From assembly GCA_963697455.1 (NCBI GenBank), contig CAVOOI010000014.1, positions 124,001 through 188,000 of the forward strand: DNA of 64,000 nt, given 5' to 3'. Of the stretch, positions 53,889 to 62,390 are shown piece after piece; the stretch's first letter is position 1, and each line of letters opens with the position of its first letter. The notes below the pieces were generated by a model, which saw only the letters and a list, made by a program, of their open reading frames with translations, made no database searches and had not been told where the DNA came from. Source of the DNA: JAFEDN01 sp963697455. Its GTDB lineage: Bacteria > Pseudomonadota > Gammaproteobacteria > Coxiellales > Coxiellaceae. Both the position numbers and the translations under genes were made by a program.

Positions 53889-54195
53889 ATGGCTAAGAAG
53901 AGTCTATACGATCTGTCATCTTTTTTAAACCGCTGGTTCAGGCGGACTGAATTTCCTTTTGATAAAAGTACCGAGCTGCATATTTTTTATGCGGTTTGGT
54001 GCTGCCTCCCTGGTTTTCACCGGGTTCAGGTTCAATGGGGCGTTCGGTCGGGGACACTGGCCAACGGCAAAGAAAAGCGCGACGATCTCTAGTGGGCGAT
54101 CTTAGTACATGCGCCAGTGCGGCATGTGACCGGGATCTCCCTGCGCACGCTCACTGGCGAGGTGGCCACTTTAACCCCTCAACCAGGAAGGCGCT

Positions 54196-55911
54196 ATGAA
54201 ATCGCAACCATCCCGTTTTGAGCAAAAAAACAATGCTCATATTATTGAAGTTTTTTTGAAGAATATTACGCGGTTTTTGCCGCAATATATTTTCTGGAAA
54301 GATCAAAAATCAGTTTATTTAGGCTGTAATGAGAATTTTGCCCGCTTGGTCGGGCTACACTCGCCGGAAGATATCGCCGGTAAGACCGACATGGACTTAA
54401 ACTGGCAGCCTACTGGCCACACCGCCGACGTGTTTCGGCGCGGAGATCAGGAGACTTTAAACGGCTGTCCGTTGACCAACCGCGAGGAAATCCTGGTTTT
54501 GCCCAATGGCAAAAAGCTTATCACTCTGGTGAGCAAGCTGCCTATTTTGGATGACGATCATCAGGTTTTGGGTATTGTGGGTTATTTCACCGACATTACG
54601 CCGTTAAAAAAGAAAGAGCGCGAGTTGCGGCAGGCCAAACGTCAGGCTGAGGCGGCGAATCAGGCCAAATCCGTATTCATCACTAATATCAGCCATGATC
54701 TGCGCACGCCGCTCACCGGTCTGCTGGGCATGGCGGACCTATTGCAGAAAGAAGTGCAGACCTCGAAAGGCAAGGCGGCGGCAGAGGATTTAGTCAAGGC
54801 TGGCGCCATGCTGTTGAATCTGGTGAATGAAATTATCGATTTTTCGCGTTGTGGGTCTGGGGACTTTCCTCTTCAAGAGATTAAATTCGATTTACTGGCG
54901 GTGGTGCAAAATATGGCGGATTTACTCAAACCCTCGGCGCATGAAAAAAACTTAAGTTTTAATATTCAACTGGATGAGCATCTGCCCCGTTACTTCATCG
55001 GCGATCCCACCCGCTTGCAACGCATTTTACTGAATCTGTTGAGTAACGCCATTAAATTTACTCATCAGGGATCGATTGATTTCAGTGTTCGGCTACTAGA
55101 AAGAAAAAAACGCCATCGGGTCATCATTGAATATCAGGTACAGGATACCGGCATCGGCATTCCCGATGATCAGCAGGGTCTGATCTTCACCCGCTTCGGT
55201 CGGCTGCATCCTGCCTATGAGGGTCAATATACCGGTTCCGGTTTGGGATTGGCGCTGGTTAAACAGTTTGTCAGCGAGCTGGATGGTGAAATTCATTTTG
55301 AAAGCGTCGAGGGAGCAGGCTCCCTGTTTACCTGTCTTCTGCCATTGCGACTGCCTCTTTCTTCGGGATCAGAATATAGCCGACCGGCCATACCACCGCC
55401 GTCGCCACCCGATTTAAGTGGGAAATGTGCCGTGGTCGCTGGTCAATCCCAGCCGTCTGCATCCACCGGCTCATCCATTCTGGTAGTAGAAGACAATATC
55501 ATGGCGCAGCGAGCAGTGAAAAATTTATTGGAATCGTTAGCGGCGACGGTGGATACCGCAGACAACGGCGAACAGGCTCTACAGAAAATTAAAACTCAGG
55601 ATTATGCGCTGATTGTGATGGATTTGGGCCTGCCGGATCAGGACGGTTATCAGGTGACTACGGCCATTCATCATTGGCAACGACAGCATCAACGCCCATG
55701 TTCCCTTGTGGTTGCACTTTCTGCGCACCTGGGCGAAGCAGAGCGACAGCGCTGTCTGGCCATCGGCATGATCAAAGCCTACGAAAAACCAATGAAGCGT
55801 GAAACCGCGCAGGAATTGCTGGAGTTGGCCAAAAACCAGCCTCAATCTAAAAATATTCATAAACCGTCTACTCGTTCAACTCACAAAGGAAACCGCCATG
55901 CCTCCCATTGA
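54196..55911 (+). CDS. Cytosolic hybrid histidine kinase (PAS-HisKA-HATPase-receiver)
   Basis: 571 aa, no membrane segment. PAS domain (~residues 25-135; IFWKDQKSVYLGCNENFARL), phospho-acceptor His in ISHDLRTPLTGLLGM (~168), ATPase motifs NLLSNAIKFT, DTGIGIP and GSGLGLALVK, then a C-terminal receiver with acidic pocket VVEDN and Asp in IVMDLGLPDQDG (~475). The PAS resembles that of the kinase at 57334-58809 (WKD...YxGCN), suggesting the same kind of ligand. More GC-rich than the NRPS genes. SD AGGAAGG lies at 54186-54192. The next gene starts 14 bases before its stop. Confidence 0.93.
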   Translation: MKSQPSRFEQKNNAHIIEVFLKNITRFLPQYIFWKDQKSVYLGCNENFARLVGLHSPEDIAGKTDMDLNWQPTGHTADVFRRGDQETLNGCPLTNREEILVLPNGKKLITLVSKLPILDDDHQVLGIVGYFTDITPLKKKERELRQAKRQAEAANQAKSVFITNISHDLRTPLTGLLGMADLLQKEVQTSKGKAAAEDLVKAGAMLLNLVNEIIDFSRCGSGDFPLQEIKFDLLAVVQNMADLLKPSAHEKNLSFNIQLDEHLPRYFIGDPTRLQRILLNLLSNAIKFTHQGSIDFSVRLLERKKRHRVIIEYQVQDTGIGIPDDQQGLIFTRFGRLHPAYEGQYTGSGLGLALVKQFVSELDGEIHFESVEGAGSLFTCLLPLRLPLSSGSEYSRPAIPPPSPPDLSGKCAVVAGQSQPSASTGSSILVVEDNIMAQRAVKNLLESLAATVDTADNGEQALQKIKTQDYALIVMDLGLPDQDGYQVTTAIHHWQRQHQRPCSLVVALSAHLGEAERQRCLAIGMIKAYEKPMKRETAQELLELAKNQPQSKNIHKPSTRSTHKGNRHASH

Positions 55912-56686
55912 ATTTGTAAATCAACAATTAGCACCCCTTATCCGGAAAATTAAACATCATGATTTATATGCACGGATCCGTTCACTCGATGATTTACGAC
56001 TTTTTATGGAATACCACGTCTTCGCCGTCTGGGATTTCATGTGCCTGCTGAAAGAATTACAGAGTCGTATCGTCACCACGCGCGCGCCGTGGTTACCCCC
56101 GAAAGATGCTTTTAGCGCGCACTTAATCAGTCGAATTTTAATGGAAGAAGAAAGCGACCGAACTGAAGATGGCCAGCGATATGGCAGTCACTTTGAGTTG
56201 TACCTGACTGCCATGCGCGCCATCGGCGCGAACACTCAACCAGTTCAACATTTTTTGCAGCGATTATCGCAGGGAGAAATTCTAATTGCCGCTTCAGAAG
56301 CGGTAAAATTATCTCCCGCCATCCAACAATTTATATTCACTACTTTTGGTTTTTTTTCACAAGAAACACACCTATTGGCAGCGGCTTTTGTGTATGGTCG
56401 GGAAGCTATCACCGCTTCCATGTTTACACCCATCGTGCGACAACTGGAAAAAACCCTCAGCCCAGAACAACCGGAATCTATTAAACCGTTATTGTATTAT
56501 CTCAACCGCCATATTGAATTAGATAATAGTGAGCATCTACCCCGCGCGCTGCAAATGCTGGTCAATTTGGCTGGTGAAGATCATCAAAAATGGCAAGCGA
56601 TTACCATTCATGCGCAATTGGCTTTACAGGCGCGGCTTGATTTTCTAACGAATATTCAAATGAAGATTGAATCAGGAAAATTTTAA
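55898..56686 (+). CDS. DUF3050-family protein (haem-oxygenase-like fold, putative metal-dependent oxidase)
   Basis: 262 aa from ATG 55898 (SD AAAGGA, 55885-55890). LRLFMEYHVFAVWDFMCLLK near residue 30 is the DUF3050 signature. Possible metal ligands occur in MEYH, in EEESD...GSHFELYL and in NRHIELDNSEH, the last resembling the final helix of haem-oxygenase-like diiron oxidases. Such enzymes act on amino acids or carrier-bound substrates. It overlaps the hybrid kinase gene by 14 bases and lies 2 kb from an NRPS gene. An oxidase role in making a signal is inference. Confidence 0.8.
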   Translation: MPPIEFVNQQLAPLIRKIKHHDLYARIRSLDDLRLFMEYHVFAVWDFMCLLKELQSRIVTTRAPWLPPKDAFSAHLISRILMEEESDRTEDGQRYGSHFELYLTAMRAIGANTQPVQHFLQRLSQGEILIAASEAVKLSPAIQQFIFTTFGFFSQETHLLAAAFVYGREAITASMFTPIVRQLEKTLSPEQPESIKPLLYYLNRHIELDNSEHLPRALQMLVNLAGEDHQKWQAITIHAQLALQARLDFLTNIQMKIESGKF

Positions 56687-56900
56687 CTATTGATTCGATA
56701 ACTAGATCAAAATTTTTTCTATTCGGTTTCTAAGGATTTTGTGAAAGAATCCCACGGTAACAAAACTAGCTAGAGTAAAAATATAACTTTTAGACTCAAA
56801 AATCAAAATATTGCGAAAAATGGTCTTACTTTGCAGCTTAGTTGTGGCCACCAGTAAACTGGAAACCGCCCTGATTGATAGTGGCATTTTAAATTCATGT

Positions 56901-56914
56901 CCTATAATGATAGG
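56901..56914 (+). promoter_or_regulatory. Promoter -10 of the response regulator gene within a palindrome
   Basis: TATAAT (56903-56908) lies within CCTATAATGATAGG, arms CCTAT and ATAGG. There is no convincing -35 at the right distance, so an activator may be needed. The rest of 56687-56953 shows nothing else I can support. Confidence 0.45.
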
Positions 56915-56953
56915 GTGCAAGCTTAACTATAAGCTCCAACTGGAAGAAATTTT

Positions 56954-57325
56954 ATGAAAATAATTCAAATATTATTAGTGGAAGATCACCCCCTTGCTCA
57001 AAAAATGACATCCGTGGTTTTGCAATCATTGAATTGCCAAGTGGATGTCGCCGGTGATGGACAAACCGCTTTAACCAAAGCTCAAAGTAAAGATTATGAT
57101 CTGATCTTTATGGACGTGGGCTTGCCTGATATGGACGGCCATGCGGTTGCCATGAAAATTCGTGAATATGAGCAAAGTAACCGGCATACCCCCATCGTGG
57201 CGTTGACGGCTCATGCTGATGATGCAGAAAAAGCTAAAGCGATGGCCTCGGGCATGGATGGATTTCACGTAAAACCTTTGACGCCACAGATAGCAAGAGA
57301 AGTTCTAAGCAAATATATTAAATAA
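56954..57325 (+). CDS. Single-domain response regulator (CheY-like receiver)
   Basis: 123 aa, receiver only. Acidic pair in ILLVEDHPLAQKM, phospho-acceptor Asp in DLIFMDVGLPDMDG (~residue 53), Thr in VALTAHADD and Lys in FHVKPLTP, so all functional residues are present. It is most similar in style to the receiver fused to the hybrid kinase at 54196. It is convergent with the kinase at 57334, nine bases apart; that kinase lacks a receiver, so this protein is its likely partner. There is no output domain, so it probably acts by protein contact or phosphorelay. Confidence 0.93.
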   Translation: MKIIQILLVEDHPLAQKMTSVVLQSLNCQVDVAGDGQTALTKAQSKDYDLIFMDVGLPDMDGHAVAMKIREYEQSNRHTPIVALTAHADDAEKAKAMASGMDGFHVKPLTPQIAREVLSKYIK

Positions 57326-57333
57326 ATTTGGGG

Positions 57334-58809
57334 TCATTCGGTCAATAGGCATTCAAAAGGAATAATACAGGTGAATAAACTGCCTTTACCGGGTTGGCTT
57401 GTTACCAATATTTGGCCGCCTAATTCGTCAATAAGTCGCTTAACCGCCCACAATCCTAAACCTGTACCTTTATAAACTCCACTATAAGAAGCCGTTAAAC
57501 GATTAAATCGCTCAAAAATAAGATTGTATTTTTCTTCAGGAATGCCAATACCGGTATCTTTTACCCAAATTTTTAATAAGAATTTATGGTCTTCCTTTTT
57601 TGCAATATCGACACCAATAACAACGCTGCCTTCTTTAGTAAACTTGACTGCATTCCCCACTAGATTGAGTAAAATACGATGTACGCGGTATTGGTCGCCA
57701 ATTATTTGCGAAGGTATCTTAGGTTCGATGTGGCTCTCTATTTTTACAAATTTATATTTTACGGCGGGTGTCATTACCGTCACAATTTCACCCACTAGCG
57801 TTCTTATCTCGAACGGTTTATAAAGAACTGGAACAGTGCTATCTTCTAATTCCATATATTCCAAAATTTCATTTAAGTAATTTAATAATTCTTGGGCTGA
57901 TTGCGCAATATCATGCAGATATTCTTTTTTCTGTAGATTAGTTTCGCCTTCCTCCAATAGCAATGATAAAGAAAGTAATCCGCTAAAAGGTGTGCGAATG
58001 TCATGACGGACATTGTAAAGGAATTCAGTTTTGGCTTTGTTTGCGTTCTCGGCTTTTTCTTTCGATACAATTAACTGGTCTTCTAACTGTTTTTTTTCAC
58101 TAATATCCAATGACGTACCAATAATTCCCACAATTTGGTTGAATTCATCTCTCAGTGGAGTTTTAAATGTCAACTCAGTGATGATTTTACCGTCGGCTAA
58201 TTTTGCCTTTTCTTCCCGAGCCATGGTTTTTCCTGTTCTCATCACTTCTTGGTCTAATGCCTGCCAATCATTAGCAAATTCTTTCCAGCATAAATCATGG
58301 TCTGTTTTTCCAATCATATCCTGTACGTTTTCATAACCTGCCATGCGGGCCACATGTTTATTACAACCAATATAATGCCCTTGCGGATCTTTCCAGTAAA
58401 CAGCACCAGGCAGATTATTAATAATGGCGTCCATATAAGCTTTCAAGCTATCATATGTTCCACTAGCGGTTTCTTTTAACGTGATGAGAAAATATTTATT
58501 TTTTAAATTAATACAGGTTATAGTAGTATCATATTTCTTTTTTGTTTGAGGATCGTGCAATCTTATTTCATAAGAAGTCAAATTTTCACTGTATTCCAAA
58601 GCATCTTTTAGACTTTCCACATCAATATTTTTTTCTGCTAATAAGTCGAGTACTGATCGGTGATGTATATCCTTTCTTGTCTTTTTAAAGATATTGGTTA
58701 ATGCATTTTTATTGGCGTCAATGATTAAATAATCAGAATTAAGCAGAATGGTACAGGGTACAATTTCTGCATGATAACTGGGTGAACTTCCTGTTGAAAA
58801 TTTGCTCAT
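57334..58809 (-). CDS. Cytosolic PAS histidine kinase coupled to the NRPS gene
   Basis: 491 aa, no membrane segment. An N-terminal PAS-like region (1-110), then a second PAS (~130-245; AVYWKDPQGHYIGCNKHVAR), phospho-acceptor His in VRHDIRTPFSGLLSL (~268), ATPase motifs NLVGNAVKFT, DTGIGIP and GTGLGLWAVK. It has no receiver. Its start overlaps the NRPS stop by four bases (ATGA), so kinase and NRPS are translated together. This is strong contextual evidence that it senses or regulates the NRPS product. Its PAS core is like that of the hybrid kinase at 54196. Confidence 0.93.
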   Translation of the reverse strand: MSKFSTGSSPSYHAEIVPCTILLNSDYLIIDANKNALTNIFKKTRKDIHHRSVLDLLAEKNIDVESLKDALEYSENLTSYEIRLHDPQTKKKYDTTITCINLKNKYFLITLKETASGTYDSLKAYMDAIINNLPGAVYWKDPQGHYIGCNKHVARMAGYENVQDMIGKTDHDLCWKEFANDWQALDQEVMRTGKTMAREEKAKLADGKIITELTFKTPLRDEFNQIVGIIGTSLDISEKKQLEDQLIVSKEKAENANKAKTEFLYNVRHDIRTPFSGLLSLSLLLEEGETNLQKKEYLHDIAQSAQELLNYLNEILEYMELEDSTVPVLYKPFEIRTLVGEIVTVMTPAVKYKFVKIESHIEPKIPSQIIGDQYRVHRILLNLVGNAVKFTKEGSVVIGVDIAKKEDHKFLLKIWVKDTGIGIPEEKYNLIFERFNRLTASYSGVYKGTGLGLWAVKRLIDELGGQILVTSQPGKGSLFTCIIPFECLLTE

Positions 58810-61700
58810 ACGGTTTCTTTTCTAGAAGCATTAATATAATGCGCCAACTTAAAAGGCGTATTATATCGCTCCAGCTCTTGATAGCCTAGATTTATTTCAC
58901 ACATTTCATTGATTGTTGCAAGAAAAAAATACATATATAGAGAAGATGGTCCATGCGCTTTAAAATCTTCATTGACCTTGCAATGACTCCCTGTGGTATT
59001 TTCCCATACCTTTTGGATTTTACCCAGGATGGTTTTATCGTCATTATTCTTTTCGCCCAGTTTTGTTAAATCCAAGCGTTTTTTGTCTATCTTTCCATTG
59101 GAAGTCAAAGGCCATCTTTCAACCCAACTATATACGGATGGTCGAATCCAGGAAATTAACTGTTGAGCCACCCTGCGTTTGATTTTGTCAAAACAAAGCT
59201 CTTGTAACCAAGGACTAAAAGGTTCTCGGCAATAAAGTCTATAGGAATGATTCACTTCATTTGTTAGGCAACGAACTATTTTTGAAGCTTTGGGATAAAA
59301 ATACACTTCCATTTCCAGCAGGGGATTTTCTTGATCATATTGAATCAATTTTTCATGTGTCTCAAAATTTCTATGCAAAATAAAATTGATGTTTTGAAGG
59401 TCATTTTCAGAAGTACTTATTCGACGAAGTCCCGGTAAATCATTTTTTATTAACAATGGATTCTGTTTTGCTAAACTTTCGATCATCTTCAGGATCGCTA
59501 AATTAGGAATTTTTTTTAAAATGAAAGGACTTTCTGGATGCATTCTAATGGAATTTTCAAATGAAAGGCTATTGAAGTTATGATCATATAAAATAATTAT
59601 GGGATCACGAAAAATAACTGGTTTATTGATATGTAAAATAGCATCATACCGAAAATAATTCAGTTCGTTTTCATAAATGCCGTGTTTCACTGCAATATCA
59701 ATGTGAGAAATTTCTGGTATTTCTTTTTTTAAAGCCCTAAAGAAATAGGGGGATAGTAAAATTTCGGAATCTCTGGATTTGTAATACACGGATTTTTTAT
59801 TTTTTTTAATTAAAAAAACCTCCATTAATTCAAGAGATCTGATATCGCCGATAATAACGGTTCCTCCATCGAGAGTCGCTGCAACCAGTTTCTTAAATGC
59901 CGATATCAAGTAAGAGATGGAAGGTAAATACTGGATAACTGAATTAACAATAACGCAACTATATTGTTTATTTTCATTCACCTCCGCAATGGATTGATTC
60001 TTGAAGATGGTTTTTTCTAGTTGGGAGGAATTTAACTTGCTTTTAATGTAATTAATGGATTGTTTCGAGATCTCCATAACGGTGTATTTTTTGGCGCTGT
60101 TTATAAATGTTGTCAAAATTGATCCTGTACCTGAACCAATTTCTAAGACGGAAGATAAATCTGATTTTGAAATAACTGACTCTATAAATTGATAGGATTC
60201 TTTTAATTCTTCGGGAAGAAACTCCTGGCCCGTGAAAGTATTCTTCCAGCCGGAAGTGTTAATGACTTCATTCTCATGATCTTGGGCATTACAATAAACG
60301 GAATTGTAAATATTGTTTATAGATTGAATAGAGCTATCATCGACAATAGGAAAGTAATGGTTAAATGCTTTTTCTTCATCTATTTCAACATAGGCAGATA
60401 ATACTTTATAATAGCCTTCTTGCTCATGAACTTTGACGATTGCTTTTTTAACAATAGTTTCTTGTTCAATAATTTTTTCAATTTCTCCTGCTTCAATACG
60501 TACCCCATTCAGTTTGTATTGATCATCAATACGACCCGTATAATAGATTAAGTTATCTTTATCAATAATAGCCAAATCCCCCGTTTTATATAAGCGCTCG
60601 CCGGTTTCCGGATGATGGATGAATGTTTGTTCAGTGAGGGAAGGGTTATTAAGGTATCCTCTTGCCAATCCTTTACCGCCGATATAAATCTGACCTTCTT
60701 TGCCGCGAGGAGTTGGATGCAAATTTTCATCAAATAAATAAATTGTGGTATTAGCTAAAGCACTGCCCAATGGAATCGAACTGGATGATAATTTTGGACC
60801 TAATGGATAACACATAGACCACATGCTCGTTTCCGTCGGACCATACATGTTGAAGACATTACTCTTTTGATAATCAAGTCTAATCGCTAATTTCTCGTTA
60901 AATTTTTCTCCACCCACCAGAATTTTAAGACGGCCATTATTACGCCATTCATGTTTTAATAAAATTTCCCAACTGACGGGTGTTGCTTGCATTACGGTGA
61001 TATCATATTGAGTCAAATATTTTTTTATTTTCAATCCATCTGCTATGGTTCCTTGCTCTGTCAATATAATCGTAGCTCCTATCATGAGAGGTAACAGTAA
61101 TTCAATTAACGCGATATCAAAAGTGTAGTCAGTTAAGGCTAATACTCTTTCTGATTCGTTTAGATTCAGTTGTTCGATAAGACTCGAAAACAAGTTTATC
61201 ATTGATGAATGCTCGATAAGCACGCCTTTGGGATTTCCAGTGCTGCCTGAAGTATACATCACATAAGCTAGGCTGGTTTCTCTTAATGGGTTTGAAATCT
61301 CTATTCCGGACTTTTTTTTATCGTTTAGGTTAATGACTTTAATAGCGGGATCAGATGTTTTGATTAAACCGGAATTATGGGTTAAGAAAATTCTGGCTTT
61401 GCTATCATTTAAAATAAACAATTGTCTTTCATAGGGTGTAAGAGGGTTGAGGGGCAGAAAGGCGCAGCCGCTTTTCAATATTGCCACCATGGCTATGATC
61501 ATATCGGTAGATCGTTCAAATAGGATTGGAATAATCTCTTCAGCAGAAACGTTCTGGTTAAGAATACGTTCAGCAATATAATTTGATAGCTCGTGTAATT
61601 CTTGATAAGTGATAAAAGTATTATCAGTTATCACGGCAGGCTTATTAGGGAGCTTTTTAGCCATGTCAGAAAAATAATCTATGAAGCTTTTAAATGTCAT
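58806..61700 (-). CDS. NRPS module: adenylation domain with inserted methyltransferase, plus carrier domain
   Basis: 964 aa. The adenylation core (1-~410) shows YTSGSTGNPKG (~147), NMYGPTETSMW, TGDLAIID and NGVRIEAGEIE. The specificity region FDIALIE keeps the Asp used to bind an amino acid's amine. A SAM-dependent methyltransferase is inserted after that A8 motif (VLEIGSGTGSILTTF, ~516), the position of N-methylating interrupted A domains. The A10 motif PLTSNGKIDKK (~866) then resumes, followed by a carrier domain with HGPSSL (Ser ~915), where the usual Asp before Ser is replaced. No condensation, reductase or thioesterase domain. Predicted product: a carrier-bound, methylated amino acid. 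Confidence 0.92.
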   Translation of the reverse strand: MTFKSFIDYFSDMAKKLPNKPAVITDNTFITYQELHELSNYIAERILNQNVSAEEIIPILFERSTDMIIAMVAILKSGCAFLPLNPLTPYERQLFILNDSKARIFLTHNSGLIKTSDPAIKVINLNDKKKSGIEISNPLRETSLAYVMYTSGSTGNPKGVLIEHSSMINLFSSLIEQLNLNESERVLALTDYTFDIALIELLLPLMIGATIILTEQGTIADGLKIKKYLTQYDITVMQATPVSWEILLKHEWRNNGRLKILVGGEKFNEKLAIRLDYQKSNVFNMYGPTETSMWSMCYPLGPKLSSSSIPLGSALANTTIYLFDENLHPTPRGKEGQIYIGGKGLARGYLNNPSLTEQTFIHHPETGERLYKTGDLAIIDKDNLIYYTGRIDDQYKLNGVRIEAGEIEKIIEQETIVKKAIVKVHEQEGYYKVLSAYVEIDEEKAFNHYFPIVDDSSIQSINNIYNSVYCNAQDHENEVINTSGWKNTFTGQEFLPEELKESYQFIESVISKSDLSSVLEIGSGTGSILTTFINSAKKYTVMEISKQSINYIKSKLNSSQLEKTIFKNQSIAEVNENKQYSCVIVNSVIQYLPSISYLISAFKKLVAATLDGGTVIIGDIRSLELMEVFLIKKNKKSVYYKSRDSEILLSPYFFRALKKEIPEISHIDIAVKHGIYENELNYFRYDAILHINKPVIFRDPIIILYDHNFNSLSFENSIRMHPESPFILKKIPNLAILKMIESLAKQNPLLIKNDLPGLRRISTSENDLQNINFILHRNFETHEKLIQYDQENPLLEMEVYFYPKASKIVRCLTNEVNHSYRLYCREPFSPWLQELCFDKIKRRVAQQLISWIRPSVYSWVERWPLTSNGKIDKKRLDLTKLGEKNNDDKTILGKIQKVWENTTGSHCKVNEDFKAHGPSSLYMYFFLATINEMCEINLGYQELERYNTPFKLAHYINASRKETV

Positions 61701-61736
61701 TGTTATTATCTATTTAGTTAATCATTCTTTTATGAG

Positions 61737-61745
61737 TTGGGACAA
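61737..61745 (-). promoter_or_regulatory. TTGTCCCAA element near the NRPS promoter
   Basis: On the minus strand TTGTCCCAA, 37 bases before the NRPS ATG and near -35 position. It is inverted relative to two further copies at 61875-61883 and 61888-61896. Confidence 0.5.
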
Positions 61746-61874
61746 TATTTCCAATAAGCTATTATTCAAAGTTTTTTTAAAACTACATTTTGCCCATTTC
61801 TAAAAACAATTTGAATAATTTTGTTATTACAACACAGACCCCTGAAATTTTCAATTCAATTCTGATACTATGTC

Positions 61875-61911
61875 TTGTCCCAAAGTATTGTCCCAAATAA
61901 CTAGATATAAT
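61875..61911 (+). promoter_or_regulatory. Tandem TTGTCCCAA elements and -10 of the membrane-protein gene
   Basis: Two direct TTGTCCCAA copies (61875-61883 and 61888-61896) 13 bp apart, followed by -10 TATAAT (61906-61911). There is no separate consensus -35, which suggests regulated transcription. Extended by two bases, the second copy forms with 61737-61747 an 11-bp inverted repeat. Confidence 0.55.
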
Positions 61912-61938
61912 TTTTTATAAATTAATAATAGGTATTAT

Positions 61939-62331
61939 ATGCGATTTATAGGAATAGATGATACGTCATTACATCCATTGATTGATGATTCAGGTGAACT
62001 TTTTGAGTTTGAGGAAGATGCTTTACAGGAAGTCTGGAGATATTGTGTGCAGGAAGGTCATTTACCGACCTTTCGTGAAGAACTCGTCAAGCTACTTGGT
62101 TTGTTATTCGTATCAGGGGGATCATGGCTCTATGGCGATTTAGCAGCACAGGCAACCAAAGGTTATCCAAAATGGCAAGCTAATTCACATATCTTTTTTG
62201 CCGCTGTTTGTGGTGCAGTCGTACTTATCAGAGCTACCCATGAATATTTGCTTAATCGCGATTCGCGCAGAATGCCGGAGCAGTTAAAAAAGCTTTTGGT
62301 TTTAGGGAGACTAAGTGGCGAGCATTTTTAG
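61939..62331 (+). CDS. Membrane protein of unknown function, 5' part (frame-shifted)
   Basis: 130 codons from ATG 61939. Acidic N-terminus (MRFIGIDDTSLHPLIDDSGE), then two hydrophobic stretches (LLGLLFVSGGSWLYGDLA and FFAAVCGAVVLIRATHEYLL). The frame appears to break in an A6 run (62286-62291): adding one A joins RRMPEQLKK to AFGFRETKWRAFLEDFAVLL in the next frame, which continues to 63656. The complete protein would be ~572 aa. It is divergent from the NRPS gene and shares the TTGTCCCAA element with it. No family recognised. Confidence 0.6.
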   Translation: MRFIGIDDTSLHPLIDDSGELFEFEEDALQEVWRYCVQEGHLPTFREELVKLLGLLFVSGGSWLYGDLAAQATKGYPKWQANSHIFFAAVCGAVVLIRATHEYLLNRDSRRMPEQLKKLLVLGRLSGEHF

Positions 62332-62390
62332 AAGATTTTGCTGTACTGTTAGTTTCAGCGATTTCTTCTATTTCTCTTGCGACAACCGCT

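Noticed and set aside
53889..54199. Two overlapping short frames (67 codons each) before the hybrid kinase
   Set aside because: Each switches character midway, neither has a known domain, and they overlap in different frames; perhaps decayed sequence, not listed as genes.
56702..56920. 72-codon minus-strand frame before the response regulator
   Set aside because: No SD or family; it overlaps the probable regulator promoter.
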